Positions 57,298 through 64,000 of a DNA stretch of 64,000 bases are shown piece after piece. Positions within the stretch are counted from its first letter, which is position 1. Each line of letters begins with the position of its first letter. This stretch comes from CAYRJD01 sp965247395. GTDB taxonomy: Bacteria > Actinomycetota > Acidimicrobiia > Acidimicrobiales > Poriferisodalaceae. Position numbers and translations under genes: made by a program. A model generated the notes under the pieces. The model made no database searches, had not been told where the DNA came from, and saw only the letters and a program-made list of their open reading frames with translations. The DNA lies in the NCBI GenBank assembly GCA_965247395.1, contig OZ252012.1, forward strand, positions 434,001 to 498,000, written 5' to 3'.

Positions 57298-58216
57298 TGC
57301 AACACCAGCAAGGGATGCGGCACCCGTAGTAGCAGTGAGTGACGCGGCAATGACGGACGGTGAAGGGTCGGACACTACGGGACTAGCCCGCATGGGCTTC
57401 GGCGTGATGTTTTGGGTGGCAGTTGGATTTCTGGGTGTACTGGGTTTTGCAGCGATTTTTGCTGACTTGTTGCCACTGAAGGATCCGGCCGCGGTCTTTA
57501 GGGGGGTCTCTAAAGACGCACCGAGCTTGACGCATTGGTTCGGTGCGGACGGTGTCGGTAGAGATATTTTCAGTCGCGTCATCTATGGCGCACAGGTCAG
57601 TCTGGTGATCTCTGCGGTGGGCACGATTTCAGCGGTCACAATCGGGGGCTCAATAGGTTTAGTGGCTGGCTACTTCAAGGGGCGCGTGGATCGGCTCATT
57701 ACCGCTGGCCTAAATGCCACGCTGGTCGTACCGCCGTTGATTTTGTTCTTGGCGTTGATTCTGTTTCTTGACCCGTCATCGAAGCGGCGCGTGTTCATTC
57801 TGATCTTCACGTTTGTGCTGTTGTCAATTGCACCGATTGCGCGTGTGGTGCGAGCCGCAACGTTGGTGTGGGCTGATCGCGAATTCGTCTTGGCGGCACG
57901 AACTATTGGTGCGCGTGACGGGCGCATCTTGTCGCGTGAAATCTTGCCCAATGTGGCACCCCCGCTCATCAGCTACGCGTTGATCGTCATGGCTGGATTG
58001 ATTGTGGTGGAAGGCTCTGTGGCGTTTCTGGGCTTGAGCGTGCCTCCTCCAACACCGACCTGGGGCGACATGATTAACAAGGGTCGTACCAACCTGGATG
58101 TAGCTGCGCACATCTCACTGATGCCTGCGATAGTGATGTTTGTCACGATTTTGGCGCTCAATTTTGTAGGCGACAAGCTGCAAGAGCGTTTTGACACACG
58201 GTCGTCTGTGTTGTGA
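57290..58216 (+). CDS. Oligopeptide ABC transporter permease (OppC/DppC type)
   Basis: The 308-residue product has an OppC N-terminal TM (MFWVAVGFLGVLGFAAIFADLLPLKDP), HWFGADGVGRDIFSRVIYGAQVSL, and an EAA-loop region (VLAARTIGARDGRILSREILPNVAPPLI). It forms the membrane channel with the OppB-type partner. The ATG is at 57290, overlapping the OppB-type gene by 8 bp. The first 30 residues are Ala/Asp-rich and poorly conserved. Confidence 0.92.
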   Translation: MADATPARDAAPVVAVSDAAMTDGEGSDTTGLARMGFGVMFWVAVGFLGVLGFAAIFADLLPLKDPAAVFRGVSKDAPSLTHWFGADGVGRDIFSRVIYGAQVSLVISAVGTISAVTIGGSIGLVAGYFKGRVDRLITAGLNATLVVPPLILFLALILFLDPSSKRRVFILIFTFVLLSIAPIARVVRAATLVWADREFVLAARTIGARDGRILSREILPNVAPPLISYALIVMAGLIVVEGSVAFLGLSVPPPTPTWGDMINKGRTNLDVAAHISLMPAIVMFVTILALNFVGDKLQERFDTRSSVL

Positions 58217-58270
58217 GTGTGTTCGTTAGCGCACCAGCGGGTGTGTCAGTGAGCGAAGAGACTGGTTCTC

Positions 58271-60100
58271 ATGGCTGGTAGCGGCAAGGCGCATCTGCGC
58301 GGTATCGCCGCGGGAGCTACTGGGGGCTCTACCGCTGGAGACTTTGCCGCTGGGACTAGTGGTGCTAGTGAAATCCCGCTGCTGACGGTTGAGGATCTGG
58401 TCGTTTCTTATGGCGTCGCAGGTGGCCGCACATTGACCGCTGTAAGCGGCGTGTCATTTGACGTAATGGAGGGTGAGACACTCGGCCTGGTAGGCGAATC
58501 TGGCTGCGGAAAAAGCTCGGCTGCGCGCGCTGTGCTGCAGTTGCCGCCACCTACCGCAGGCTCGGTGCGTATGAAGCTCGGTGATGACGTGACTAGTGAC
58601 GTAACGAGTGATGCAACTAGTGCCGGGCAAACCGAACTAACCGCTCTAGGTCCCGAAGAAATCCGCCGGGTGCGTCCCAAGTTGCAAATGATCCACCAGG
58701 ACCCGATTTCCTCGCTAAACCCTCGTCGCACTGTGCGCGACATCGTGGCCGAACCGTTGATGGTGTGGTGGGATGAGGAGGAAGGCCGCTGCTCTACATC
58801 AATATGGCTGGAGGAGTTTGGGAAGCTCTTTACACGCGTAGCCACCAAGATCGCACGCCCGTTTCGCTACTTGATGATTCCGGCGTGGATAGCACTATTG
58901 CTTTGGGTGATTAGTGAAGCGGTTGAAGATCGTGCATGGGAGGGCGCACTCAGTTGGACGCAGACGCCCGCACAGATAATCGGCTTTCCAGTTTTGGTAC
59001 TGCTTGTGGTAGCTGGCATCACTTTGCTTGTGCTTGCCGCGGGCTGGTTGCTTTTGGCGGTGATGACGCCGTTTGGTTTGATTTCGCGCCAGTTTGGAAA
59101 CGTAAACGCTTTCGCCGGGCTGCTGGCCTTAGTCGCTACTTGCGGTGCATCAGGGTTTTTGTTGTGGCGCACCTTTAACAGTTTTGGTGGCTGGGCTCAG
59201 TGGCTCAACACCGGTGCTCTTGCGGTGCTCACGGCTTTGCTGGTGGGCTGGCTGATTGCTTCTTTAATCCAGCCCTCTAACGCCGGTGCGGCTGGTGTGG
59301 CCGCGGCTTTGGCAGCATTGTTGCTTCTGGAGATTTTCTACATAGTGGGGCTGGACGACAACTCCAAGTTGGCGGTGCTGATTGGTTCAATGCTTGTTGA
59401 TGGCTTTTTGGTGATGGTGGTTCGTCGCACCTACCTAAAAGAACGCCAGGCTTCACGCGACCGGGCTGAGCCGTTTGTGCGCAGAGCATTGGAGACCGTC
59501 GGCATCAACCCTGACACGGCACTAGATCGCAAGCCTCATTCGATTTCGGGTGGCCAGGCACAGCGCGTTTCAATTGCGCGTGCTTTGGTACTGGAGCCAA
59601 AGCTGATTGTTTGCGATGAACCGGTTTCCGCTCTTGATGTTTCGGTTCAGGCGCAGATTTTGAATCTGCTGGAGGAGATGAAGCAGCGGCTGGGATTGAC
59701 GCTGGTGTTTATCGCTCACGATCTAGCTGTCGTAAAAAACGTGAGTGATCGAGTGGTTGTGATGTATCTCGGAAAACTGTGTGAGGTGGCCCCACCGGAT
59801 GAGATGTTTGATGCTCCAGCGCATCCTTATACGGAGTTGTTGATCAGTGCTATTCCGCACCCAGATCCAAACGTTGAGCCTGCGTTGTTAGACCACGGTG
59901 AGGCGGGGGAGATGCCATCTGTTTTGGAACCACCGCAAGGTTGCCGGTTTCACACTCGTTGCCCATATGCGTTGCCCGTTTGCAAAACCGACGAACCGAC
60001 GATGCGCGAGGTCTCACCCAACCGTTTCGTGGCATGCCACGCGCCGTTGACCAACGAAGAGAGTTCAACGCCGTCCAGTTCAGAAGCAGTTGCTGTCTGA
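58271..60100 (+). CDS. Oligopeptide ABC ATPase with a six-TM insertion inside the nucleotide-binding domain
   Basis: The 609-residue product is an Opp/Dpp ATPase split by a membrane region. Residues 36-165 hold the first part: Walker A GESGCGKSS (75-83) and the Q-loop (IHQDPISSLNPRRTV, Gln143). Residues about 170-395 hold about six hydrophobic segments (for example YLMIPAWIALLLWVISEAV, VLVLLVVAGITLLVLAAGWL, AAALAALLLLEIFYIVGL). Then come the signature SISGGQAQR (424-432), Walker B LIVCDEP (445-451), H-loop His483 and the oligopeptide C-terminal Cys motif (CRFHTRCPYALPVC). All ATPase motifs are intact and in one frame. Normal homologues are about 330-350 residues, so about 225 residues are inserted in the helical subdomain. 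Another 30 N-terminal residues are Gly/Ala/Ser-rich. It overlaps the next ATPase by 1 bp. Confidence 0.88.
   Translation: MAGSGKAHLRGIAAGATGGSTAGDFAAGTSGASEIPLLTVEDLVVSYGVAGGRTLTAVSGVSFDVMEGETLGLVGESGCGKSSAARAVLQLPPPTAGSVRMKLGDDVTSDVTSDATSAGQTELTALGPEEIRRVRPKLQMIHQDPISSLNPRRTVRDIVAEPLMVWWDEEEGRCSTSIWLEEFGKLFTRVATKIARPFRYLMIPAWIALLLWVISEAVEDRAWEGALSWTQTPAQIIGFPVLVLLVVAGITLLVLAAGWLLLAVMTPFGLISRQFGNVNAFAGLLALVATCGASGFLLWRTFNSFGGWAQWLNTGALAVLTALLVGWLIASLIQPSNAGAAGVAAALAALLLLEIFYIVGLDDNSKLAVLIGSMLVDGFLVMVVRRTYLKERQASRDRAEPFVRRALETVGINPDTALDRKPHSISGGQAQRVSIARALVLEPKLIVCDEPVSALDVSVQAQILNLLEEMKQRLGLTLVFIAHDLAVVKNVSDRVVVMYLGKLCEVAPPDEMFDAPAHPYTELLISAIPHPDPNVEPALLDHGEAGEMPSVLEPPQGCRFHTRCPYALPVCKTDEPTMREVSPNRFVACHAPLTNEESSTPSSSEAVAV
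58586..58621. repeat. Three in-frame 12-bp units in the ABC ATPase gene
   Basis: GACGTGACTAGT-type units at 58586, 58598 and 58610 encode DVTS, DVTS and DATS between Walker A and the Q-loop. Confidence 0.85.
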
Positions 60101-61176
60101 TGAGCGACTCCAGCACAGGGTTTTACGACTATCCGTTGCTCACCGCTAAGCACCTGCACACCGAGTTCTCTACTCCTGCCGGTCGGTTAGTAGCGGTTGA
60201 TGACTCATCTTTCAAGGTGGATCGAGGGAAAACGCTAGGAGTGGTGGGAGAGTCTGGTTCGGGCAAGAGCGTCACTTTCCGTTCGGTAATGCGCCTGCTT
60301 CCAAAGACCAACACCCTCTGCACCGGCTCGGTCGAATTCAACGGCGTTGATATGACCGCATTGAGCGGCAAAGAATTGCGCGACATGTGGGGACCTGAGC
60401 TGTCCATGGTGTTTCAAGATCCGCTTGGCTCGCTTAACCCAGTGATGAAAATCGGTAAGCAAGTGGGTGAGGGCTTGCGCGTGCACGAAGATCTTTCACG
60501 TCGTGCGGCACGCGCAAAGTCGCTTGAGCTTTTGGAGAGCGTCGGCATTTCAGAACCAGGCCGGCGCATTGACGAGTGCCCGCACCAGCTATCGGGTGGT
60601 ATGCGTCAACGAGTCGTGATTGCCATTGCTTTGGCTTGCAATCCGAAGTTACTTATCGCTGACGAGCCAACGACCGCACTGGATGTGACTGTGCAGGCGC
60701 AGATTTTGGATTTGCTGCTTGAGCACAAAGGGCAGCGCGATATGGCGCTGGTGTTGATTACCCACGATCTTGGCGTGATCGCCGGGCGAGCCGATGAGAT
60801 CATGGTGATGTATGCGGGGCAGATTGTTGAGCAGGCTCCGACGCATGTGTTGTTTAGACAGATGGCGATGCCCTACACCGAGGCCTTGTTGGCAGCTATT
60901 CCGACTTCCAAGCACCCCAGTCATAAGCGATTGAATGCCATAGGAGGTCGCCCACCCAACATGGTGAATCCTCCGACGGGTTGCCGCTTTGCGCCGAGAT
61001 GCAAGTACGCCCAACCGGAATGCACAGTGTCGGTGCCGCCTTTGCGCGAGGGAGCGACACCCGGTCATCGTTACCGCTGCTTTTATCCAGTCGGCTCACC
61101 CGAGGGCGAGGAGGCGTTGGCTCGCAATATTGCTGAGGGTCGTGTCAGCGAAACCGGAGTGGTCTTAAGCGCGTAG
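60100..61176 (+). CDS. Oligopeptide ABC ATPase (OppD/DppD type), normal length
   Basis: The 358-residue product is a standard Opp/Dpp ATPase: Walker A GESGSGKSV, Q-loop FQDPLGSLNPVM, signature LSGGMRQR, Walker B LLIADEPTTALD, H-loop THDLG and C-terminal cysteine motif CRFAPRCKYAQPEC. It pairs with the insertion-bearing ATPase above to drive import. The ATG at 60100 overlaps the preceding stop (TGATGA); longer starts upstream lie within the other gene and are rejected. Confidence 0.93.
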   Translation: MSDSSTGFYDYPLLTAKHLHTEFSTPAGRLVAVDDSSFKVDRGKTLGVVGESGSGKSVTFRSVMRLLPKTNTLCTGSVEFNGVDMTALSGKELRDMWGPELSMVFQDPLGSLNPVMKIGKQVGEGLRVHEDLSRRAARAKSLELLESVGISEPGRRIDECPHQLSGGMRQRVVIAIALACNPKLLIADEPTTALDVTVQAQILDLLLEHKGQRDMALVLITHDLGVIAGRADEIMVMYAGQIVEQAPTHVLFRQMAMPYTEALLAAIPTSKHPSHKRLNAIGGRPPNMVNPPTGCRFAPRCKYAQPECTVSVPPLREGATPGHRYRCFYPVGSPEGEEALARNIAEGRVSETGVVLSA

Positions 61177-61206
61177 CGGTGGCCACGGGGTAGCTCTAGT
61201 GCGTTC

Positions 61207-61770
61207 TCAGGTGGTTGACAACCAGGCTGTTGATTGCTCCAGTATGTGGCTTGCAATTTCATGGCACTGCTCGAACACTTCGCACATGCCGTCGTCACCA
61301 TCAAGCACTTTGCGCAGCGATAGCTCTGTCCGGGCGACAAGATTTAGATGCCGCTGTGCTGCATCGGTAACTGATGGCATCGAGTCGATGGCCGATACCG
61401 CAATGGGCAACTCGGTACTTCCAAACGGCGCTAGTTCTGCCGCCAATTTGAGCATGTCGGGCGGATTGTCTAGTGGAGGCAGGTTGAACGAGAACTCCAG
61501 CGGTACCCAAAACTCATCTGGTGGCAGCTCTCCTTCAGGTGAGCTCATCATCACATCTTCGAGTGCAAGCATTGTGCGAGGGTCCGCGGAAATGGTCAGA
61601 TGGATGTCGAGCGGGCCGCCGCAAGAGCCGTCCAGATGCAGGTCGATTTCCCAACTCTGACGCAGGCTGTAGGTCTCGATGTAATGGCGTTCGTCGTGTA
61701 CGTGGAAACCGTGCTCTATGGAGTGGTCTTTGAGGTTTGCGACATACCCCGCTAGATCAATGGCGGCCAT
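61207..61770 (-). CDS. Hypothetical protein
   Basis: The 187-residue product from ATG 61770 is acidic and soluble, with no signal or TM segment. Features are DLAGYVANLKDHSIEHGFHVHDERHYIETYSLRQSWEIDLHLDGSCGGPLDIHLTI and a Pro-rich middle (EGELPPDEFWVPLEF). No family is recognised. The longer frame to 61854 would overlap the divergent phosphatase gene, so the ATG at 61770 is preferred. It is convergent with the ABC operon. Confidence 0.55.
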   Translation of the reverse strand: MAAIDLAGYVANLKDHSIEHGFHVHDERHYIETYSLRQSWEIDLHLDGSCGGPLDIHLTISADPRTMLALEDVMMSSPEGELPPDEFWVPLEFSFNLPPLDNPPDMLKLAAELAPFGSTELPIAVSAIDSMPSVTDAAQRHLNLVARTELSLRKVLDGDDGMCEVFEQCHEIASHILEQSTAWLSTT

Positions 61771-61791
61771 CGGTGCCCTAGCGTAATCGTG

Positions 61792-62652
61792 ATGACCGCC
61801 GAGGACGATGGGATATCCAAGGGAGTTTCTGGTGGAGCACATGGTGGAACACATAGCGGAGTAATAGCCGGCAAGACGGGTGATGAGTGGCTTGCGCTGT
61901 TGGGTGAGGTTGCCGCTGCTATCAGGGAATCACTGGTCGGTATCACCGATTGGCGTAAACCGGGAAACCGTTCTTGGCAATACGCGCTTGATTTGGTGGC
62001 AGATGCCGCGGCCTTAGAGGTGTTGCAAGCAGCCGATGTGGCCGTTCTTAGCGAGGAGTCCGGAGTGTCGTCTGGCGCCCCGTCAGGCGTGGCCAAGCCA
62101 AACGATAACAAGCCAGGCGAAACTGGCGAGCCGATTGTCATAGTCGATCCCGTTGATGGTTCGACAAACGCCTCGCGTGAAATTCCGTACTTTTCAACGA
62201 GTTTGTGTGTGATGGTGGACGCTGCTTTCCAGGTTGGGTTGGTAATGGACTTGTCGGTTGGGACGCAGTGGTCGGCGATTGCTAGCGAGGGCGCCTGGTG
62301 CGATGGATTAGAGCTTTCCAACCCTGGGCACCGTGTTGAGCTAAGCGATGCCTTGGTGGTTAGTAACGGAGCATTGCCCAGCACGGTTAAATGCGGCCAG
62401 ACACGCACCTTGGGATCAGCAGCGTTGGACCTGTGCGGCGTGGCATCAGGCAGGTTTGACGCTTTTATTGATCCCTCGCGAGCGCTGCATGTTTGGGACT
62501 ATGCAGCGGGTGTGTTGATCTGCCAGGAGGCAGGAATGGCTGTGTCGGAGCTAGGCGGTGAGCCGTTAACGCATACTGACCCCGAGAGGTCCCTTGGCCC
62601 CATCGCGGCAGTTGATCCGCAACTCCTCACTGAACTGGTCCAAGTGCTCTGA
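61792..62652 (+). CDS. Inositol-monophosphatase-family phosphatase
   Basis: The 286-residue product has the IMPase metal motifs SEESG (E-E pair), DPVDGSTN and WDYAAGVLICQEAG. It should remove phosphate from inositol phosphate, histidinol phosphate or a similar substrate; the exact one is not readable. The first 30 residues form a Gly/His-rich, slightly repetitive stretch (GVSGGAHGGTHSGVIAG) absent from homologues. The start is ATG at 61792 (a GTG precedes it at 61789). tRNA-Val lies downstream. Confidence 0.85.
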   Translation: MTAEDDGISKGVSGGAHGGTHSGVIAGKTGDEWLALLGEVAAAIRESLVGITDWRKPGNRSWQYALDLVADAAALEVLQAADVAVLSEESGVSSGAPSGVAKPNDNKPGETGEPIVIVDPVDGSTNASREIPYFSTSLCVMVDAAFQVGLVMDLSVGTQWSAIASEGAWCDGLELSNPGHRVELSDALVVSNGALPSTVKCGQTRTLGSAALDLCGVASGRFDAFIDPSRALHVWDYAAGVLICQEAGMAVSELGGEPLTHTDPERSLGPIAAVDPQLLTELVQVL

Positions 62653-62739
62653 TAAGGCACAGAAAGGGTCCGCTGCGGTGCGGCCTATTGAAAGTGAGCT
62701 AAGTAGTCTTGGCGTCCCGCCACACCGCCCGTGGTTTGC

Positions 62740-62817
62740 GGGCGCTTAGCTCAGTTGGTTTAGAGCACCTCCCTTACAAGGAGGGGGTCGGGGGTTCGAG
62801 TCCCTCAGCGCCCACCA
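62740..62817 (+). tRNA. tRNA-Val (TAC)
   Basis: The 78-nt cloverleaf has acceptor GGGCGCT/AGCGCCC, D-arm AGCTCAGTTGGTTTAGAGC, anticodon loop TTACAAG (TAC) between CTCCC and GAGGG, T-arm CGGGGGTTCGAGTCCCTC-type and an encoded CCA. Confidence 0.95.
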
Positions 62818-62861
62818 GTTATGACTGCCGCAGCAGACGGTGTTGGCTAGAACAGCGTTGG

Positions 62862-63389
62862 CTAGAACGGCTGTTCGTCAGGCTCGATAGGACCGTCATC
62901 GGCACTTGGGCTCCCGGCATCTGAGCCAGCAGAACCTGCAGCACCGGAGTCACCGGCTAGGCCATAAGAGTTATCAGCGTCGTTCTTGGTGAGGTGCTCT
63001 TTCGCCCAACCGTTGATGAATGCCTCATCTTCAGCGCTCAAATCGCCGAACAGCCACACTGAGTTGCCAGATTTAGTTTTGTCCTTGAGGACCGGGCCAG
63101 CCACTATGCCGCCCTCAAGCACCTCGCTCCTGAGAGCGACGGGGAACACTCGGGCTTCTCGGAATGTGCTCCATTCCTTTTTGTCGTCTGAAAACACCAC
63201 GATCAGATCGGCAATGGCTGGAGTTGCCATGCCGTACTTGGTTTCGACCTCAGTATCCCTGCCCTTGCGGCTGGCTACCAGGTGCAGCTTGTCCGCATGA
63301 TCGGCTGGCGTCCAGAAGGGGTCATTACTAAACGCTGAGTCGTCATCACCTGAACTCGTGTTCGCCGAACGCACCTCAAAATCAGACAT
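62862..63389 (-). CDS. Unknown acidic protein, possibly phage-related family
   Basis: The 175-residue product has a disordered acidic N-terminus, a core from about residue 24 (DPFWTPADHADKLHLVASRKGRDTEVETKYGMATPAIADLIVVF ... FREARVFPVALRSEVLEGGIVAGPVLKDKTKSGNSVWLFGDLSAEDEAF) and an acidic Gly/Ser/Ala tail. The core resembles a small conserved protein seen in actinobacteria and their phages, from memory only; the function is not known. It lies 44 bp after tRNA-Val on the opposite strand. Confidence 0.5.
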   Translation of the reverse strand: MSDFEVRSANTSSGDDDSAFSNDPFWTPADHADKLHLVASRKGRDTEVETKYGMATPAIADLIVVFSDDKKEWSTFREARVFPVALRSEVLEGGIVAGPVLKDKTKSGNSVWLFGDLSAEDEAFINGWAKEHLTKNDADNSYGLAGDSGAAGSAGSDAGSPSADDGPIEPDEQPF

Positions 63390-63423
63390 TGTTAGATCCC
63401 TTTACTAGTTCTTGATAATTCAC

Positions 63424-63795
63424 TTAGCCACCGACGATGAAGCGCTGATGAGTCCCCTCGGAGACGACCGCATCACCATGCATTACGCGCACATCAAACA
63501 CCAAGCGCTTGCGATCAATTTCGCTGATGGTGCCGGTGATCTCAACTTGCTCGCCAGAGCTCACGGCCGCTTGATGACTGACACAAACATGGATGCCAAC
63601 CGTTGTTTGATTTGCATCCAGGTGTGGTTGCACGCCGTTCAGGCACACGCCTTCAATCAGCTTCACCATGTCGGGCGTCGAAAGCACCTTGTTCGGCAGG
63701 TGAGGAGGCGACATGTCGTCGGTAACGGTGAATGTCTCACTGGCGCTGAGACCTGCGGTAATAGGGGAGTCGGCTTGATTCATAATCGCTGACAC
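63424..63795 (-). CDS. FlK-like hot-dog thioesterase
   Basis: The 123-residue product has the hot-dog helix HLPNKVLSTPDMVKLIEGVCLNGVQPHL, where FlK-type thioesterases carry catalytic Thr and Glu, followed by TTVGIHVCVSHQAAVSSGEQVEITGTI with the catalytic His region. Homologues hydrolyse fluoroacetyl-CoA or other small acyl-CoA; the substrate is unknown here. The start is ATG at 63795 or 63783. It is divergent from the DUF427 gene. Confidence 0.72.
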   Translation of the reverse strand: MSAIMNQADSPITAGLSASETFTVTDDMSPPHLPNKVLSTPDMVKLIEGVCLNGVQPHLDANQTTVGIHVCVSHQAAVSSGEQVEITGTISEIDRKRLVFDVRVMHGDAVVSEGTHQRFIVGG

Positions 63796-63855
63796 TATTG
63801 CAAAAGCTGACGTGTGCCTAGCGCATTTATTGACGGCGCTGAGTAGCGTTTAGAT

Positions 63856-64000
63856 GTGAGCCAGACACAAGATCAAACGCAACCCACGACAGCATCCACC
63901 GATGCACCGCTAGCGCATCACATTTCAATCACCGATGCCAACGAGCACGTGATCGTCAAGATCGCCGGAGAGGTAGTGGCCGATTCGGTAGCCGTCAAGG
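63856..64000 (+). CDS. Start of a DUF427-family protein (partial)
   Basis: From GTG 63856 the frame stays open for 48 codons to the window end. A Gln/Thr-rich N-terminus is followed by HHISITDANEHVIVKIAGEVVADSVAV, which fits the start of the DUF427 beta-rich fold (GGEVVADS-like motif). The rest lies outside the window. Confidence 0.6.
   Translation, partial: MSQTQDQTQPTTASTDAPLAHHISITDANEHVIVKIAGEVVADSVAVK

Noticed and set aside
59941..60099. Longer start for the second oligopeptide ATPase
   Set aside because: It would lie wholly within the preceding ATPase gene, and the ATG at 60100 matches homologue starts and forms a typical TGATGA overlap.

Overview
The window looks like an actinobacterial chromosome, most probably class Acidimicrobiia. 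This is inferred from gene content and order; no 16S rRNA is present. Pointers are an F420-type LLM oxidoreductase, an adenosylcobalamin-dependent ribonucleotide reductase beside a lexA-family gene, a secretin-free Tad locus with Rv3654c-like small proteins, the order glyS / PPDK-like / dnaG, many GTG and TTG starts, and a moderate GC content by eye. Genes are densely packed with many 4-bp ATGA overlaps. The only stretch over 300 bp without a protein gene is 53588-54035, which holds two tRNAs.

Layout. 1-1016: 5' part of a type I restriction-modification hsdM with a 10-bp homopolymer at codons 3-6, then tRNA-Ala(GGC). 1116-4508: a flavin split-barrel protein, an F420 oxidoreductase, a thioredoxin/TPR protein and an MFS transporter. 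4585-14138: comEA-comEC-holA, rpsT, lepA, hrcA-dnaJ and hemW. 14233-23343 (minus strand): a complete-looking Tad/Flp pilus operon (cpaB, tadZ, cpaF, tadB, tadC, pilin, three TadE/TadG-like proteins) ending in a membrane-anchored pseudokinase. 23401-34555: CPBP protease, MmpL, cysS-tesB, nudC-lexA, a RibD-like reductase and nrdJ. 34508-44283: an MFS-ferrochelatase fusion, DUF3039, thioesterase, S9 peptidase, then phoH-ybeY-CNNM-era. 44280-53587: dinG, uppS-recO, a small membrane protein, glyS, an N-terminally truncated PPDK and dnaG. 53622-61176: tRNA-Asn and tRNA-Met, then an oligopeptide ABC operon. 61207-64000: an unknown protein, an inositol-phosphatase-like protein, tRNA-Val, an unknown acidic protein, an FlK-like thioesterase and the start of a DUF427 protein.

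Most unusual features. (1) One ATPase of the oligopeptide ABC operon carries about 225 residues with about six hydrophobic segments between the Q-loop and the ABC signature. (2) One uninterrupted gene joins a 12-TM MFS transporter to a ferrochelatase. (3) The LexA homologue keeps its catalytic serine, but the usual lysine is arginine and the usual Ala-Gly scissile pair is absent. (4) A PPDK homologue lacks its ATP-grasp half exactly at the domain boundary. (5) At least 25 short tandem arrays (9-36 bp units) occur in the window. In coding sequence every unit is a multiple of 3 bp, and the arrays sit inside enzymes such as nrdJ, ybeY, hemW, comEC, the PPDK-like gene and the S9 peptidase. A 14-bp-unit array lies in a non-coding gap. 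This points to a genome prone to tandem duplication and filtered by reading frame. (6) The hsdM homopolymer is a candidate phase switch. No CRISPR array, insertion sequence or complete prophage was seen.
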